A stretch of DNA of 64,000 nucleotides from Bacillus sp. SLBN-46 (GCF_031453555.1 NZ_JAVIZM010000001.1:1991001-2055000), one strand, 5' to 3'; shown: positions 19,761 to 29,100, counted from the first letter of the stretch. Notes: generated by a model from the letters alone, not told the origin. Program-made: numbers and translations.

Positions 19761-20852
19761 ATGATTAGCTATTTACAACAATTAATTTCAACAGCACCAA
19801 TGAATTTAATTTCCTATGCCGATTATATTTCAACTGCCCTTTACCATCCTGAATACGGCTATTATATGAAAGACAAACAGAAAATTGGACGGGACGGAGA
19901 CTTCATAACGACAAGTAATATTTCTGATATATATGGCAGGTTGATTGCTAAATGGTTTTCTCAAGTCTGTGAGAGGAATGAATTCAACCCTGTTTTCTGT
20001 GAAATTGGTGCTGGTAATGGGCGTTTTGCTAGGGCTTTTTTAGAGGAATGGAACAAATCCATCCAAACACCAATCGATTATATTATTGTGGAAAGTAGTC
20101 CCTACCACCGCAAATTACAGATGGAACTGCTAAGCAAAGATTTTTCCATTACCCAAGTAGAAAATCTTAATGAACTAGAGGCCTTTGAAGGAATGGTCTT
20201 TTCGAATGAACTTTTTGATGCACTTCCTGTCCATGTAATTGAAAAAGTTAATGGAGAGCTGTTTGAGGTGATGATTGGCTGTCAAAATGAAAAGTTGTTC
20301 GAGAAGAGGGTCCCATTATCCAATGCAGCCATTTATTCTTTTTTAGAGGACAATCAACTGAATCTAAATGAAAACCAACGGCTAGAAGTTCCGTTAATAA
20401 TGGAGAATATGCTGAAGGAAATTTCAAAAACTTTACTAAAGGGACTGGTCGTTACCGCTGATTATGGATATTCAAATGCAGAATGGATGGAGCCAAAAAG
20501 AGCGAGGGGCAGTTTACGAGGCTATTTTCAACATCAGATGATGGATGATGTGTTACTGAATCCAGGGGAAATGGACATAACGACCCACATCCATTTAGAT
20601 TCACTTATTCGAAAAGGTGAGCATGAGAATCTGAAGTTATTAACCAAGTTAAGACAGGATGAATTTTTATTAAAAGCTGGCATTCTTAAGGATTTAGAAG
20701 ATCATTACGATCCTAATCCGTTCTCGGAAATAAGTAAGCGAAATCGAGCCATTCGAAGTTTAATTATGCCCTCTGGAATAAGTGCTTATTTTCAAATTGT
20801 TATTCAGCAAAAATCTCTTAATATTACTTATAATGACTTGTTTAGTGAATAA
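19761..20852 (+). CDS. SAM-dependent methyltransferase, MidA/NDUFAF7 family
   Basis: 363 residues. The N-terminal segment YHPEYGYYM is typical of this family (COG1565), followed by a conserved GRDGDFITTS. The SAM-binding motif I is CEIGAGNGRFA near residue 76, and ELFDALPV follows. Mitochondrial members methylate an arginine in complex I. The bacterial substrate is unknown. The ATG follows AAGGAG. Monocistronic between two terminators. Confidence 0.9.
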   Translation: MISYLQQLISTAPMNLISYADYISTALYHPEYGYYMKDKQKIGRDGDFITTSNISDIYGRLIAKWFSQVCERNEFNPVFCEIGAGNGRFARAFLEEWNKSIQTPIDYIIVESSPYHRKLQMELLSKDFSITQVENLNELEAFEGMVFSNELFDALPVHVIEKVNGELFEVMIGCQNEKLFEKRVPLSNAAIYSFLEDNQLNLNENQRLEVPLIMENMLKEISKTLLKGLVVTADYGYSNAEWMEPKRARGSLRGYFQHQMMDDVLLNPGEMDITTHIHLDSLIRKGEHENLKLLTKLRQDEFLLKAGILKDLEDHYDPNPFSEISKRNRAIRSLIMPSGISAYFQIVIQQKSLNITYNDLFSE

Positions 20853-20854
20853 AG

Positions 20855-20883
20855 AAAAAACGCCGGGGTTTCCGGCGTTTTCT
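20855..20883 (+). terminator. Bidirectional terminator between MidA-like gene and DUF2626 gene
   Basis: AAAACGCCGG pairs with CCGGCGTTTT around GGTTT, with A and T runs on both sides. Serves the two convergent genes. Confidence 0.93.
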
Positions 20884-20887
20884 CTTC

Positions 20888-21130
20888 TTAATGTCCTCCG
20901 CCAAGCGGCATCATGAACGTTGTCCAATATGTAAAGCCGACGAAGAAAACTGTTAAATATGCTCCGAACACATACATATACATCCGCTCGGATAGTTTTA
21001 GATAGCTAAGCAGAACGAAGAATCCTGTTTGAGCTAAGAATAGCATTGCTGTCTTATCCATATCACCTAGATAAAACATAACGGTAAAAATACCAGTCCA
21101 GAAACCACAAACTCTGAACATGCGATCCAT
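20888..21130 (-). CDS. yqgY: DUF2626 small membrane protein
   Basis: 80 residues, about three hydrophobic helices (MFRVCGFWTGIFTVMFYLG and onward), ending MPLGGGH. Strong AGGAGG before the ATG on the minus strand. I recognise the conserved small DUF2626 family (YqgY in B. subtilis). Function unknown. Confidence 0.85.
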   Translation of the reverse strand: MDRMFRVCGFWTGIFTVMFYLGDMDKTAMLFLAQTGFFVLLSYLKLSERMYMYVFGAYLTVFFVGFTYWTTFMMPLGGGH

Positions 21131-21213
21131 ATGTACCCCTCCTTTTACCCTACGATACCATCATTACAATATTATAAAGTAAAAGGCGGTATAATGTAAA
21201 TAATGGTTTCGAA

Positions 21214-21912
21214 TTAGTTTGTAACAAGTGCCTGATAAGAACAAGTTTCACAGCCAGAAATCATATTTTCTTTTTCAACTAATTCAACTGAATTAAACAA
21301 TGCGCCGAACATTCCTTTTAGGAATTCATGGTGCATACTGCATACAGTTTCAGTATGTTCTTCAGCTACTTCCTTAAAAGGACAGTTGAAAATTTGAAAA
21401 TAAATTTTAGTCTTTTCACCATTTGCTTCAAATTCAGGATAAAAACCTGCAAGTGTAGCGGCACTTTTTAATATATTTAGCTTTTGATCGAATTCTAATT
21501 CGTCACTAAGCGATTTTTTTGCCATTTCCTGTTCAATAATTTCCGTACCAAATCGCTTTCCTGTTAAGAAGAGTGCTTGTTTACCAGCTTCCCCTAATGA
21601 AATCATTGTTTGAATAGCCACTTTTGATAAAAGCATGTAATCGCGATAAGGGAAGTGCAGTTGAATCACATCATCTGATAGACGATATAATCGGCTTGGC
21701 CTACCACCCTTACCTGTTTTCTTTGTTTCAGATGCTAACATGTTTACATCTTCTAATTTAGATAGGTGCAGTCTTGCTACATTTGGATGAATATTAAAAT
21801 TTTCTGCTACTTCTTGGACTGTTACTTCTTGATGCCGTTTGGTAATGTATTGATAAATGTAATATCGTGTTGGATCTGACAAAACGTTTGTTATCTTCAA
21901 TGTTTGTTCCAT
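21214..21912 (-). CDS. Winged-helix transcriptional regulator with C-terminal cysteine cluster
   Basis: 232 residues. The N-terminal ArsR/DeoR-like winged helix covers about residues 1-80 (VLSDPTRYYIYQYI, EVAENFNIHPNVARLHLSKL), and the wing carries GKGGRPSRLYRLS, a pattern shared with SufR-type regulators. Four cysteines lie in the C-terminal domain (NCPF, VCSM, GCETC), spaced as if to hold a metal or Fe-S cluster. A redox or metal sensor is therefore likely, but its targets are unknown. It stands alone upstream of and divergent from comGA. Confidence 0.75.
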   Translation of the reverse strand: MEQTLKITNVLSDPTRYYIYQYITKRHQEVTVQEVAENFNIHPNVARLHLSKLEDVNMLASETKKTGKGGRPSRLYRLSDDVIQLHFPYRDYMLLSKVAIQTMISLGEAGKQALFLTGKRFGTEIIEQEMAKKSLSDELEFDQKLNILKSAATLAGFYPEFEANGEKTKIYFQIFNCPFKEVAEEHTETVCSMHHEFLKGMFGALFNSVELVEKENMISGCETCSYQALVTN

Positions 21913-22046
21913 CTCTATTCACCTCGGACCCCCATAATTTATTCCATTATAATACAGCCATTATTTCATGGGAATGAGGTTAACAATGTTAACACTATAT
22001 GTTTAGAAAATGTTCACAATTACCGACTTTATATTGTAACAATATT

Positions 22047-22079
22047 AGAATATTTTTGTAGTTTTAAAAAAATAATTTA
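22047..22079 (+). promoter_or_regulatory. Candidate ComK site upstream of comGA
   Basis: Two AT-boxes of the AAAA-N5-TTTT type, AGAA-N5-TTGT at 22047-22059 and AAAA-N5-TTTA at 22067-22079, separated by seven bases, close to the eight-base class of ComK sites. The region is AT-rich in general, so this is suggestive only. A Spo0A-like TGTCGAA also occurs at 22107-22113. Confidence 0.4.
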
Positions 22080-22137
22080 AAAATAAAGAAGGAAGAGCTA
22101 GAATCTTGTCGAATCTTAGTTAAGAGAAAATAAAAAG

Positions 22138-23223
22138 GTGGTGTTACTCATTGCAAGTTCAATTGAACTATTAGCTAATCGGATCATTTCAGATGCTGCT
22201 AGGAATCAGGCAACAGATATTCACATTATTCCAAGAAAAAAAGACACACTCGTCCAAATTCGTTTGACCAACAAGCTCATTCCTCGACTCTCCCTTCCAA
22301 AAGAAGAATGCGACAGATTAATTTCCCATTTTAAATTTACAGCCAATATGGATATCGGAGAAAGAAGGCGTCCGCAGAGCGGAGCTATTTTTTGTGAGGT
22401 AGACGGACAATTGATGGGCCTCAGGCTTTCCACTCTACCATCTAATAACAGAGAGAGCCTTGTCATCAGGCTTTTACCCCAACAAGAACAAATTCCCTTT
22501 CATCAACTCTCTTTATTTCCTTCTATGACTAGAAAGTTGTTAGCCCTTCTCAAACACGCTCATGGTTTAATTATTTTCACAGGTCCAACCGGTTCTGGGA
22601 AAACGACAACCCTCTACTCTTTATTAAATGAAACGGCCCATTTATTCCATCGAAATGTAATTACACTTGAAGATCCTATTGAAAAAAATTATGATTCTGT
22701 TCTCCAGGTCCAAGTCAATGAAAAAGCAGGAGTTACATATGCTGCAGGATTAAAGGCTATTCTACGCCACGACCCAGACATTATTATGGTTGGTGAGATA
22801 AGGGATGCAGAAACTGCAAAAATAGCTGTACGTGCTGCTTTAACAGGTCATTTAGTCCTTTCTACCATGCATACCAGAGATGCCAAGGGAGCCGTGTACC
22901 GTCTTCGAGAATTTGGTGTGAATTGGTTAGAAGTGGAACAGACACTCATTGCTGTGACTGCACAAAGACTTGTTGAGCTTACCTGTCCGTTTTGCGAGGG
23001 TGAGTGTTCTCCGATTTGTTATTCCTATGGAAGGTGGAAACGAGCAAGTGTATTTGAACTCTTGTCAGGGAGGAATTTACATTCCGTTATGAAAGCGACA
23101 AGGGGAGAGGTGATGAATCCTAGGTACCGAACGATTAAGGATGTCATTAATAAAGGTATTGCATTAGGGTATATTCAAGAATCTGAATATGAACGACTGG
23201 TGTATGAAGATGAAACCACGTAA
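22138..23223 (+). CDS. comGA: Competence pseudopilus assembly ATPase ComGA
   Basis: 361 residues. GspE/PilB-type ATPase that powers assembly of the transformation pseudopilus at the inner face of the membrane. Walker A GPTGSGKTT is at about 139-147, the Asp box and Walker B read HDPDIIMVGEIRD, the His box is STMHTRD, and a C-terminal Cys cluster CPFCEGEC follows. The start is unclear: in-frame GTG codons at 22138 and 22141 form part of the only ribosome site (AAGGTGGTG). An ATT at 22150 has the correct spacing and better fits the length of B. subtilis ComGA. First of seven comG genes. Confidence 0.93.
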   Translation: MVLLIASSIELLANRIISDAARNQATDIHIIPRKKDTLVQIRLTNKLIPRLSLPKEECDRLISHFKFTANMDIGERRRPQSGAIFCEVDGQLMGLRLSTLPSNNRESLVIRLLPQQEQIPFHQLSLFPSMTRKLLALLKHAHGLIIFTGPTGSGKTTTLYSLLNETAHLFHRNVITLEDPIEKNYDSVLQVQVNEKAGVTYAAGLKAILRHDPDIIMVGEIRDAETAKIAVRAALTGHLVLSTMHTRDAKGAVYRLREFGVNWLEVEQTLIAVTAQRLVELTCPFCEGECSPICYSYGRWKRASVFELLSGRNLHSVMKATRGEVMNPRYRTIKDVINKGIALGYIQESEYERLVYEDETT

Positions 23224-24241
23224 ATGGTCGGTCAATGAACAAGCAAGCTTTCTAAAAAGAATGGGGGAATTACTAGCAAGGGGATACCCAATTGCAGAAG
23301 CAATTGAATCTATAGCATTGCAATTACCTGCAAAACGAAAGGAGGAATTATATGATTGTTTAGTAGAGTTAAAAAAAGGATTACCATTTCATGAATCATT
23401 AGACAATCTTGGGTTTCACAAGGATTTAATTGGTTACGTTTATTATGCTGAGCAGCATGGCAGCTTTTCTGATGCGCTCTTAGAAGGCAGTAGTCTTGCT
23501 TTAATGAAGGGTAAAGACCTACACAAGCTTTTGAAATTACTTCAATATCCTCTGGTATTACTCTTTATTACAGGTTTCCTTTTTATTTTCGTGGAAAACA
23601 CGCTACTCCCTAGATTTACCACTCTCTTTTCATCTCTTGGACTTGAAGAAAACTTTTTTACAAAGGTTATCTTCATGTTTGATCAATATTTCCCCATTTT
23701 TATTGGTAGTCTGCTTTTGACATTACTCCTAACATTTGTTTATTATTTTCTCATTTTCCGCAAATTTTCCATCTTGAAGCAAAGGTCGATGCTTGTTCGA
23801 ATTCCAATCGCAGGCAAGCTCCTCAAATTACTGTATACTCATTACTTTTCCATCCAGTTAAGCTTTCTATTATCTGGTGGATTATCTGTATCGGAAGCTT
23901 TGTTACTATTTGAGAAAAACCTAAGACAGCCTTTTTATAGTCAACTCGCGGGAACGATTAAAGAAAATCTTGTAACAGGAGAAAAATTGGAGACCATCTT
24001 AACGTCCTTTTCATTTTTTGAAATGGAATTCTCCATGATCGTCAAACATGGACAAGATAATGGGAAATTAGAGCAGGAATTACTCTTCTTTAGTAAACAT
24101 TGTCTCAACAGTATGGAAGAAATAATTGAAAAAAGCTTAAAGACGATTCAACCAATATTATATTTATTTATTGGATTTCTAGTTGTTTCAATGTATTTGG
24201 CTATTCTTTTACCTATGTTTCATCTATTAGATGGCATCTAA
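23204..24241 (+). CDS. comGB: Competence pseudopilus membrane platform ComGB
   Basis: About 345 residues. GspF/PilC-family inner-membrane protein with two duplicated cytoplasmic helical domains and three hydrophobic segments (near 125-150, 170-195 and the C-terminus). The start overlaps the end of comGA. ATG codons at 23189, 23204 and 23210 are all in frame, and alignment to KRKW-type N-termini favours 23204 or 23210. It anchors the ATPase and feeds pseudopilins into the fibre. Confidence 0.92.
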   Translation: MKMKPRKWSVNEQASFLKRMGELLARGYPIAEAIESIALQLPAKRKEELYDCLVELKKGLPFHESLDNLGFHKDLIGYVYYAEQHGSFSDALLEGSSLALMKGKDLHKLLKLLQYPLVLLFITGFLFIFVENTLLPRFTTLFSSLGLEENFFTKVIFMFDQYFPIFIGSLLLTLLLTFVYYFLIFRKFSILKQRSMLVRIPIAGKLLKLLYTHYFSIQLSFLLSGGLSVSEALLLFEKNLRQPFYSQLAGTIKENLVTGEKLETILTSFSFFEMEFSMIVKHGQDNGKLEQELLFFSKHCLNSMEEIIEKSLKTIQPILYLFIGFLVVSMYLAILLPMFHLLDGI

Positions 24242-24258
24242 AAATGGAGGTTTATATG

Positions 24259-24567
24259 ATGAATAATGAAAAAGGGTTTACGCTTATTGAAATGATGATA
24301 GTTATGCTAGTAATTTCAATCCTGTTGATCATTACAATTCCAAATGTAGCAAAACATAATACTAATATAAATAATAAGGGTTGCGAGGCTTATGTGAAAA
24401 TGGTCCAAGCACAAGTTCAAGCCTATGAAATGGATAAAAACAAGGTGCCAACACTGCAAGACCTTATAACCGAAGAGTATATAAAGGATGATGCAAAAGG
24501 GTGTCCGAACGGAAAAACAGTAAGTATAGATTCAAGTGGGAATGTCACAGCTGTAGTAGCACCGTAA
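24259..24567 (+). CDS. comGC: Major competence pseudopilin ComGC
   Basis: 102 residues from ATG 24259, eight bases after GGAGG. The prepilin leader ends KG, with the cut before F in GFTLIEMMIVM, followed by a long hydrophobic helix. Two cysteines (in NKGCEAY and AKGCPNG) match the intramolecular disulfide of ComGC. Processed by ComC and assembled as the main subunit of the DNA-uptake pseudopilus. Confidence 0.94.
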   Translation: MNNEKGFTLIEMMIVMLVISILLIITIPNVAKHNTNINNKGCEAYVKMVQAQVQAYEMDKNKVPTLQDLITEEYIKDDAKGCPNGKTVSIDSSGNVTAVVAP

Positions 24568-25007
24568 TGAACTGGAATCAAAAAGGATTCACCTTGATTG
24601 AATCACTTCTAGTCCTTTCCATTTTTATGATTATTTCCTCAGTCACAGTCTTCACCCTGAAACCTCAACACACTTTTATGGAAAAGGGTTCCTTTTTCAC
24701 CCAATTAAAAGCTGACCTGTATTATGCCCAGCAGTATGCCATATCGCACCAACATGAGGTATTAGTTCAATTTGTGCCTAAAGAATACAGGTATTATATG
24801 ATATACCGTGCAGAGGAAAGACCAATTATTGAAAGAGATTACTCACACAATGTAAATGTCACAGAAGGTACGATGCCTTTATCTTTTAAGTTCCTGCCAG
24901 ATGGTAATATAAATAAGTTTGGCAGCTTAATTTTGTACTATAGAAATAAAATCTATCGGCTGACCTTTTTAATTGGAGAGGGACGGTTTTATGTTTCAGA
25001 ACAGTAA
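24567..25007 (+). CDS. comGD: Minor pseudopilin ComGD
   Basis: 146 residues. Start overlaps the comGC stop (TAATG). Prepilin signal QKGFTLIESLLVLSIF, then a globular C-terminal domain. Minor subunit of the competence pseudopilus. Its end overlaps the start of comGE. Confidence 0.9.
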   Translation: MNWNQKGFTLIESLLVLSIFMIISSVTVFTLKPQHTFMEKGSFFTQLKADLYYAQQYAISHQHEVLVQFVPKEYRYYMIYRAEERPIIERDYSHNVNVTEGTMPLSFKFLPDGNINKFGSLILYYRNKIYRLTFLIGEGRFYVSEQ

Positions 25008-25329
25008 AGGATTTTTTTTACTGGAACTACTCTTATCACTGTCTGCGCTGTTAATGATAGGTATGTTTTTACTTCCCATTTTCATACAAGTAAGAGATCA
25101 ATCACATCAAGTTGAAATAGAGAATATTTCACGAAAGTATATGTATGAAGAATTGCAGGCAAGGATGATGGATCACCAAAATTTTAACAATTACTCAGTT
25201 GTTCAAGATGGAATTGAATATCAAATTATCTGGAAAGACTCCCTTGAAGATAACGGAAAGGTGGTGTGTGTGAAAGTTGAAAAGAATCCCTTTACACATG
25301 GAACTGAAACATGTGGAATATTCGAATGA
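24991..25329 (+). CDS. comGE: Minor pseudopilin ComGE
   Basis: 112 residues from ATG 24991 behind GGAGAGGGA. N-terminal SKGFFLLELLLSLSALL is a type IV prepilin-like signal. A short C-terminal domain with two cysteines follows (VVCVK, ETCGIF). Overlaps both comGD and comGF, as is usual in this tightly packed operon. Confidence 0.88.
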   Translation: MFQNSKGFFLLELLLSLSALLMIGMFLLPIFIQVRDQSHQVEIENISRKYMYEELQARMMDHQNFNNYSVVQDGIEYQIIWKDSLEDNGKVVCVKVEKNPFTHGTETCGIFE

Positions 25330-25753
25330 AAAGGCATTTACGCTTATCGAAGTACTAATCGCTTTTTCGGTCTTTAGTATCATTATCTTTTTTATGATGC
25401 CTATTTTTCAAATAACCCTCAATAATAAAGATACTCAAGTGCGATTGCGGGCTATGGAGTGGGAGGTCTTTTGCAGTCAAATAAAGAAAGAGATGCGCTT
25501 CTCTAGTAGCGCTCAAGTGTTATCTGGCCGCTTAATCCTAACCAAAGATACAGAAACAGTCCAATTTGAAAAATACGGTACGAACCTACGGAGACGAGTG
25601 AATTCTACAGGGAACGAAATTATACTTCAAAACGTGTCACAGTTGTCACTAACAACGCTAAACAACGCTGTTAAAATTACGGTTGTTGACCTTTCAGGAA
25701 AAGTACACACAGTAACCATTTTTTCATTGGTAGATTGGAACAAGGGGTCATGA
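25313..25753 (+). CDS. comGF: Minor pseudopilin ComGF
   Basis: About 146 residues. Prepilin signal NEKAFTLIEVLIAFSVFS, then a hydrophobic helix and a beta-rich tail. I favour the GTG at 25313. An in-frame ATG at 25298 is possible, and neither has a clear ribosome site, so coupling to comGE is likely. The stop overlaps the comGG start as ATGA. Confidence 0.87.
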   Translation: MEYSNEKAFTLIEVLIAFSVFSIIIFFMMPIFQITLNNKDTQVRLRAMEWEVFCSQIKKEMRFSSSAQVLSGRLILTKDTETVQFEKYGTNLRRRVNSTGNEIILQNVSQLSLTTLNNAVKITVVDLSGKVHTVTIFSLVDWNKGS

Positions 25754-26133
25754 ACAACAAGGAGAAAGGGTTTACTTACCCGCTGACACTTTGTTTGCTC
25801 CTGTTTTTTTTAGTATTCCTCACCATGCATGTTGACCAATTACTAATGGAAAGGAAAATAGCACATGAAACAGCTGCTATTCAGCAGGAGGAATACTATT
25901 TTCTCTCTTCGGTAAAAAAGGTAGAAGCCTTATATCAAGCTGGAGAAACTCTTCCAGTAAAAGGAGGCTGGACGTATAGTAATGGAACGATGGAGTACCA
26001 AGCCGAAGCATCTACAGGTGGCGTTCAAAAGGTTACCTTTAATTTGGTATTAAATTCCGGAATAGCAGTTAGCGGCCGAGGTTCTTTTGATGTGGTTACT
26101 AAAAAACTAACTAAATGGACTGAAATAAAATAA
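25750..26133 (+). CDS. comGG: Competence protein ComGG
   Basis: 127 residues. Leader NNKEKGFTYPLTLCLLLFF resembles a prepilin signal with an unusual Tyr-Pro after the conserved Phe-Thr. Globular remainder with an ISGRGSF-type end. Last gene of comGA-GG. ATGA overlap with comGF. Confidence 0.85.
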   Translation: MNNKEKGFTYPLTLCLLLFFLVFLTMHVDQLLMERKIAHETAAIQQEEYYFLSSVKKVEALYQAGETLPVKGGWTYSNGTMEYQAEASTGGVQKVTFNLVLNSGIAVSGRGSFDVVTKKLTKWTEIK

Positions 26134-26211
26134 ATCGTTTGAAAAAAGCAATCCTGGACATACTTGTAACTGAGAACGGAAGTGTCCGTCAGGAGAAAGG
26201 CAGGTGCGTCC

Positions 26212-26397
26212 ATGAAAACAAATGACTATGTCAAATACATGACCCAAACAATTGTAAAATATGCCGATCAACCAAGGGCTGAAAGAAAAAGGCAACGTTA
26301 TGAGCGAAAGCAAGGACGAGCATCTTTTTGGTATCGTTGGTTTGGAATCCTACCGTATATCCTCTATTTTCAAATGAAAAAGAGACGAAAACTTTAG
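26212..26397 (+). CDS. yqzE: YqzE family protein
   Basis: 61 residues starting MKTNDYVKYMTQTIVKY, very basic (RKRQRYERKQGR), with an aromatic segment FWYRWFGILPYILYF that could sit in the membrane. YqzE lies right after comGG in Bacillus. Function unknown. AGGAG-like site upstream. Confidence 0.85.
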   Translation: MKTNDYVKYMTQTIVKYADQPRAERKRQRYERKQGRASFWYRWFGILPYILYFQMKKRRKL

Positions 26398-26413
26398 GAA
26401 TACAATTGAATTC

Positions 26414-26452
26414 TAAAAGGCTGACTCAAAAGCAAAAGAGTCAGCCTTTTAT
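26414..26452 (+). terminator. Terminator of comG-yqzE
   Basis: AAAAGGCTGACTC pairs with GAGTCAGCCTTTT around AAAAGCAAAA. The T run is followed directly by the group II intron. Confidence 0.92.
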
Positions 26453-26953
26453 ATGTATGCCAGGCATGGCATCTATCTAGGTGGTGAAAGTCCACTGTGG
26501 GGGTACACATCGACCAACCACTAAGGAAGCGCAAGGTACTTACCGTGAGGAAAGGGCTGGAGGAAGCGTGGAATAAAATCTTGGCTCGACGAACAGAAAT
26601 CTGATACTAAGGCTTTATAAAGGGATAAGGCTCCATATCAAGTCAAAGTCCAAAAGATGTGCGTAACTTTGTAGAGTAAATCAGGCGAGTAAAAGAGGAA
26701 AGATAGTTGTCTTACCCTGGGAGGTCTTGCGGATGTACGAAAGTACAGTCGAAAAAGGTTAGCCGCAAGAAGTCAGCAGAAGCCATAGTAGTGAAACAAT
26801 ATCATGAAGGGCTGAACAATTTATAGTGTTTCAACACCACGAATGCGTAAGTGACGTACTCCGAATGTATTAATGGTGAAAGTATGAGCGTATCTCAAAG
26901 GCTAACCAAAATGGAGCTATCACTTACTACGTGAGAGGAAAGGAGAAACGAGT

Positions 26954-28227
26954 GTGGAACTTTTAGAACAGATTCTAAGTAATCAAAATATGAACGAAGC
27001 TTACCTACGTGTCTACAAAAATAAAGGTGCAAGTGGGTAGATGGTGTAACAGTCGAAGAGCTAAAGCAGTATCTGAGAGAGAACAAGGATGAGCTACGGC
27101 AGCGCATCAGAACAAGAAAATACCAACCACAAGCTGCCTTAAGAGTGGAAATCCCAAAAGAAAATGGCAAGATGCGCAAATTGGGAATACCAACAGTAGT
27201 GGATAGAGTAGTTCAACAAGCCATTCATCAAGTTCTCAGTCCGATATTTGAAAAGCAATTCAGTGAATTTAGTTACGGCTTTAGACCAAAAAGAAGCTGT
27301 GAGATGGCTATTATAAAAAGCTTGGAATTTCTGAATGATGGTCACGATTGGGTAGTAGACATTGACCTTGAAAGATTTTTCGATACAGTCAATCACGATA
27401 AACTCATGCGAATTATTTCCAACACAATAGACGATGGTGATGTTATCTCGTTAATCAGAAAATATTTAGTCAGTGGAGTCATGGTGAAAGGGAAATATGA
27501 AGAAACACCAGTCGGGACTCCGCAAGGAGGAAACCTCAGCCCATTATTGAGTAATATCATGCTAAATGAATTCGATAAGGAACTAGAGAAAAGAGGATTA
27601 CGGTTCGTCAGATACGCCGATGACGCTCTCATCTTTGTAAAGAGTGAGAAAGCAGCAGACAGAGTGATGAAATCAGTCGTGAGGTATATAGAAGAAAGAC
27701 TTGGATTAATAGTCAATGTGGAGAAAAGTAAAATTTCTCGCCCAAGAGAATTAAAATTCTTAGGATTCGGTTATTATTACGACATTAAAAACAAGAGGTA
27801 TCAAGCAAAACCCCATCTCATGTCGATACAAAAGTTTCAAAAGAAGCTTCGAAAATTGACAAAGCGAAACTGGAGTATACCGCTAGACTTCCGATTATTA
27901 AAACTGAAACAAGTCATACTTGGGTGGGTTAATTACTTTAGAATCGCAAATATGAAACAAGCAATAAGTGAGATTGATATGAAGCTTCGCTCCAGAATTA
28001 GAGTCATCATTTGGAAGCAGTGGAAGGTACCAAAGAAACAAATTAAATCGCTTATTCGATTAGGGGTTCCTGAGGAAGAGGCGAAAGGATTAACATTCTG
28101 TCGAAGAGGTTACCGGTACATTGGATTATCAAAAGTTGTTCAAAGAGCAATCTCAAACAAAAGATTAAAGCAGAGGGGACTACCCTCTGCATTAGAACAC
28201 TACCTAAAAGTACACACTGTAATATAA
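26954..28227 (+). pseudogene. ltrA: Group II intron reverse transcriptase/maturase, frameshifted
   Basis: A GTG at 26954 behind GGAGA opens the frame (VELLEQIL, then YKNKGASG). It hits TAG about 30 codons later, inside a G run near 27036-27039. Removing the shift (one missing G) continues as VDGVTVEELKQYL without interruption to 28227, giving about 424 residues. Reverse transcriptase motifs are intact: GFRPKRSC, the VDIDLERFFD palm, GTPQGG and the catalytic YADD, then the maturase X domain (GWVNYFRIANMK). No HNH endonuclease. The frameshift would inactivate the protein unless it is a sequencing error. Confidence 0.85.
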
Positions 28228-28230
28228 ATT

Positions 28231-28308
28231 GAACCGCCGTATACGGAACCGTACGTACGGTGGTGTGAGAGGGGCGAAAATAATCAATTTATTTTCCCTC
28301 TACTCGAT
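28231..28308 (+). ncRNA. Group II intron domain V and domain VI
   Basis: Domain V: ACCGCCGTA pairs with TACGGTGGT, then a two-base CG bulge, then TACGG with CCGTA under a short loop. A CGC triad lies in the lower stem, as in class C introns. Domain VI: GAGAGGG with CCCTCT and an inner AAAATAA/TTATTTT stem, with an unpaired A on the 3' side that may be the branch point. Confidence 0.75.
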
Positions 28309-29100
28309 TTATATCGCCTGATCAGTGAGATAAAACAGACCGCCATTGATAAAAGAAATATTAATTTTCGGTTCGTATTGCTCTTGAAGTGCTTTTTTTT
28401 CTGTCTCGTAATTTTCATTTTCTTCTTCTATTTCTTCATAAAAATGCTCCAACAGTTTTAAATCTTGGTCCCACCGCTTTCGGGCTTCCTCCGCCCAGGA
28501 ATGATCATCCTCATTAATCAGCGATGTTAAATAGTTTTCTATCCTTAGCATTCCACTTTTTGGCTTTACCAATGGTGATAAAGTAAAAGAGTAATCTGGG
28601 ATTTTGGGTGTTAATGGTATTTGTTCTAGGTGATCATGGAAATTCTCAACCATTTGACCATTAATAAGTTGTAAACCGATTGATTTATAAATATCACGCT
28701 TACGATCACATTGATAAGAAATTTTAACATTCATACACAGCCAGGGAAGTAGCGGTGTTTGGTTATGAATCTGGTTATGTTTTTCGTAAAGTCGGATATA
28801 ACTAGCCAAATTTTTGGTGGATTGAAAAATTTGGTGAAGCCTAGGTGAACCGAAATGGATAATCTCACCCTTTATATGCTCTGGAGCTATTTCTTTGTTT
28901 GTAATGAAGGTTAGCTGCATCGGATTAGGAATTCCACCTGTTTTTTCCAGGTAGTGCCAGTAAAAAGGGCGGTTCATTAATTCTTTATCCAGTTCAATCG
29001 TTAATTGTACGGTTAAGTATCCCGGTTTATTCTCGATAATTGGGCATTCATTTGCTACAAAGTAACTGATAAGAAAGTTATGAATTTCCTGCTGCTGCAT
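28309..29100 (-). CDS. yqhG: YqhG family protein
   Basis: 263 residues from ATG 29100, behind GGTGAGG. Matches YqhG, which always accompanies the yqhH helicase in Bacillus. Function unknown. Soluble, with a Glu-rich coiled segment near residue 230 (EEIEEENENYETEKKA). Starts inside the last codons of yqhH, so the two are coupled. Its stop lies against the 3' end of the group II intron. Confidence 0.87.
   Translation of the reverse strand: MQQQEIHNFLISYFVANECPIIENKPGYLTVQLTIELDKELMNRPFYWHYLEKTGGIPNPMQLTFITNKEIAPEHIKGEIIHFGSPRLHQIFQSTKNLASYIRLYEKHNQIHNQTPLLPWLCMNVKISYQCDRKRDIYKSIGLQLINGQMVENFHDHLEQIPLTPKIPDYSFTLSPLVKPKSGMLRIENYLTSLINEDDHSWAEEARKRWDQDLKLLEHFYEEIEEENENYETEKKALQEQYEPKINISFINGGLFYLTDQAI

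Larger units (their letters stand above)
26455..28308 (+). mobile_element. Group II intron with broken intron-encoded protein
   Basis: From about 26455 (GTATGCC, a plausible 5' end) to about 28308. It contains a structured, ORF-free 5' part of 500 bases (domains I-III), a reverse transcriptase/maturase gene in domain IV, and domain V/VI near 28231-28308. It starts immediately behind the yqzE terminator hairpin, the hallmark insertion site of bacterial class C introns. Its 3' end lies next to the stop codon of the convergent yqhG. The encoded protein lacks an endonuclease domain, also as in class C. Exact ends are estimates. Confidence 0.85.

Noticed and set aside
27145..28227. Intact 360-residue reverse transcriptase from the ATG at 27145
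   Set aside because: This ATG is internal. The N-terminal part of the family lies upstream in another frame, which shows a frameshift.
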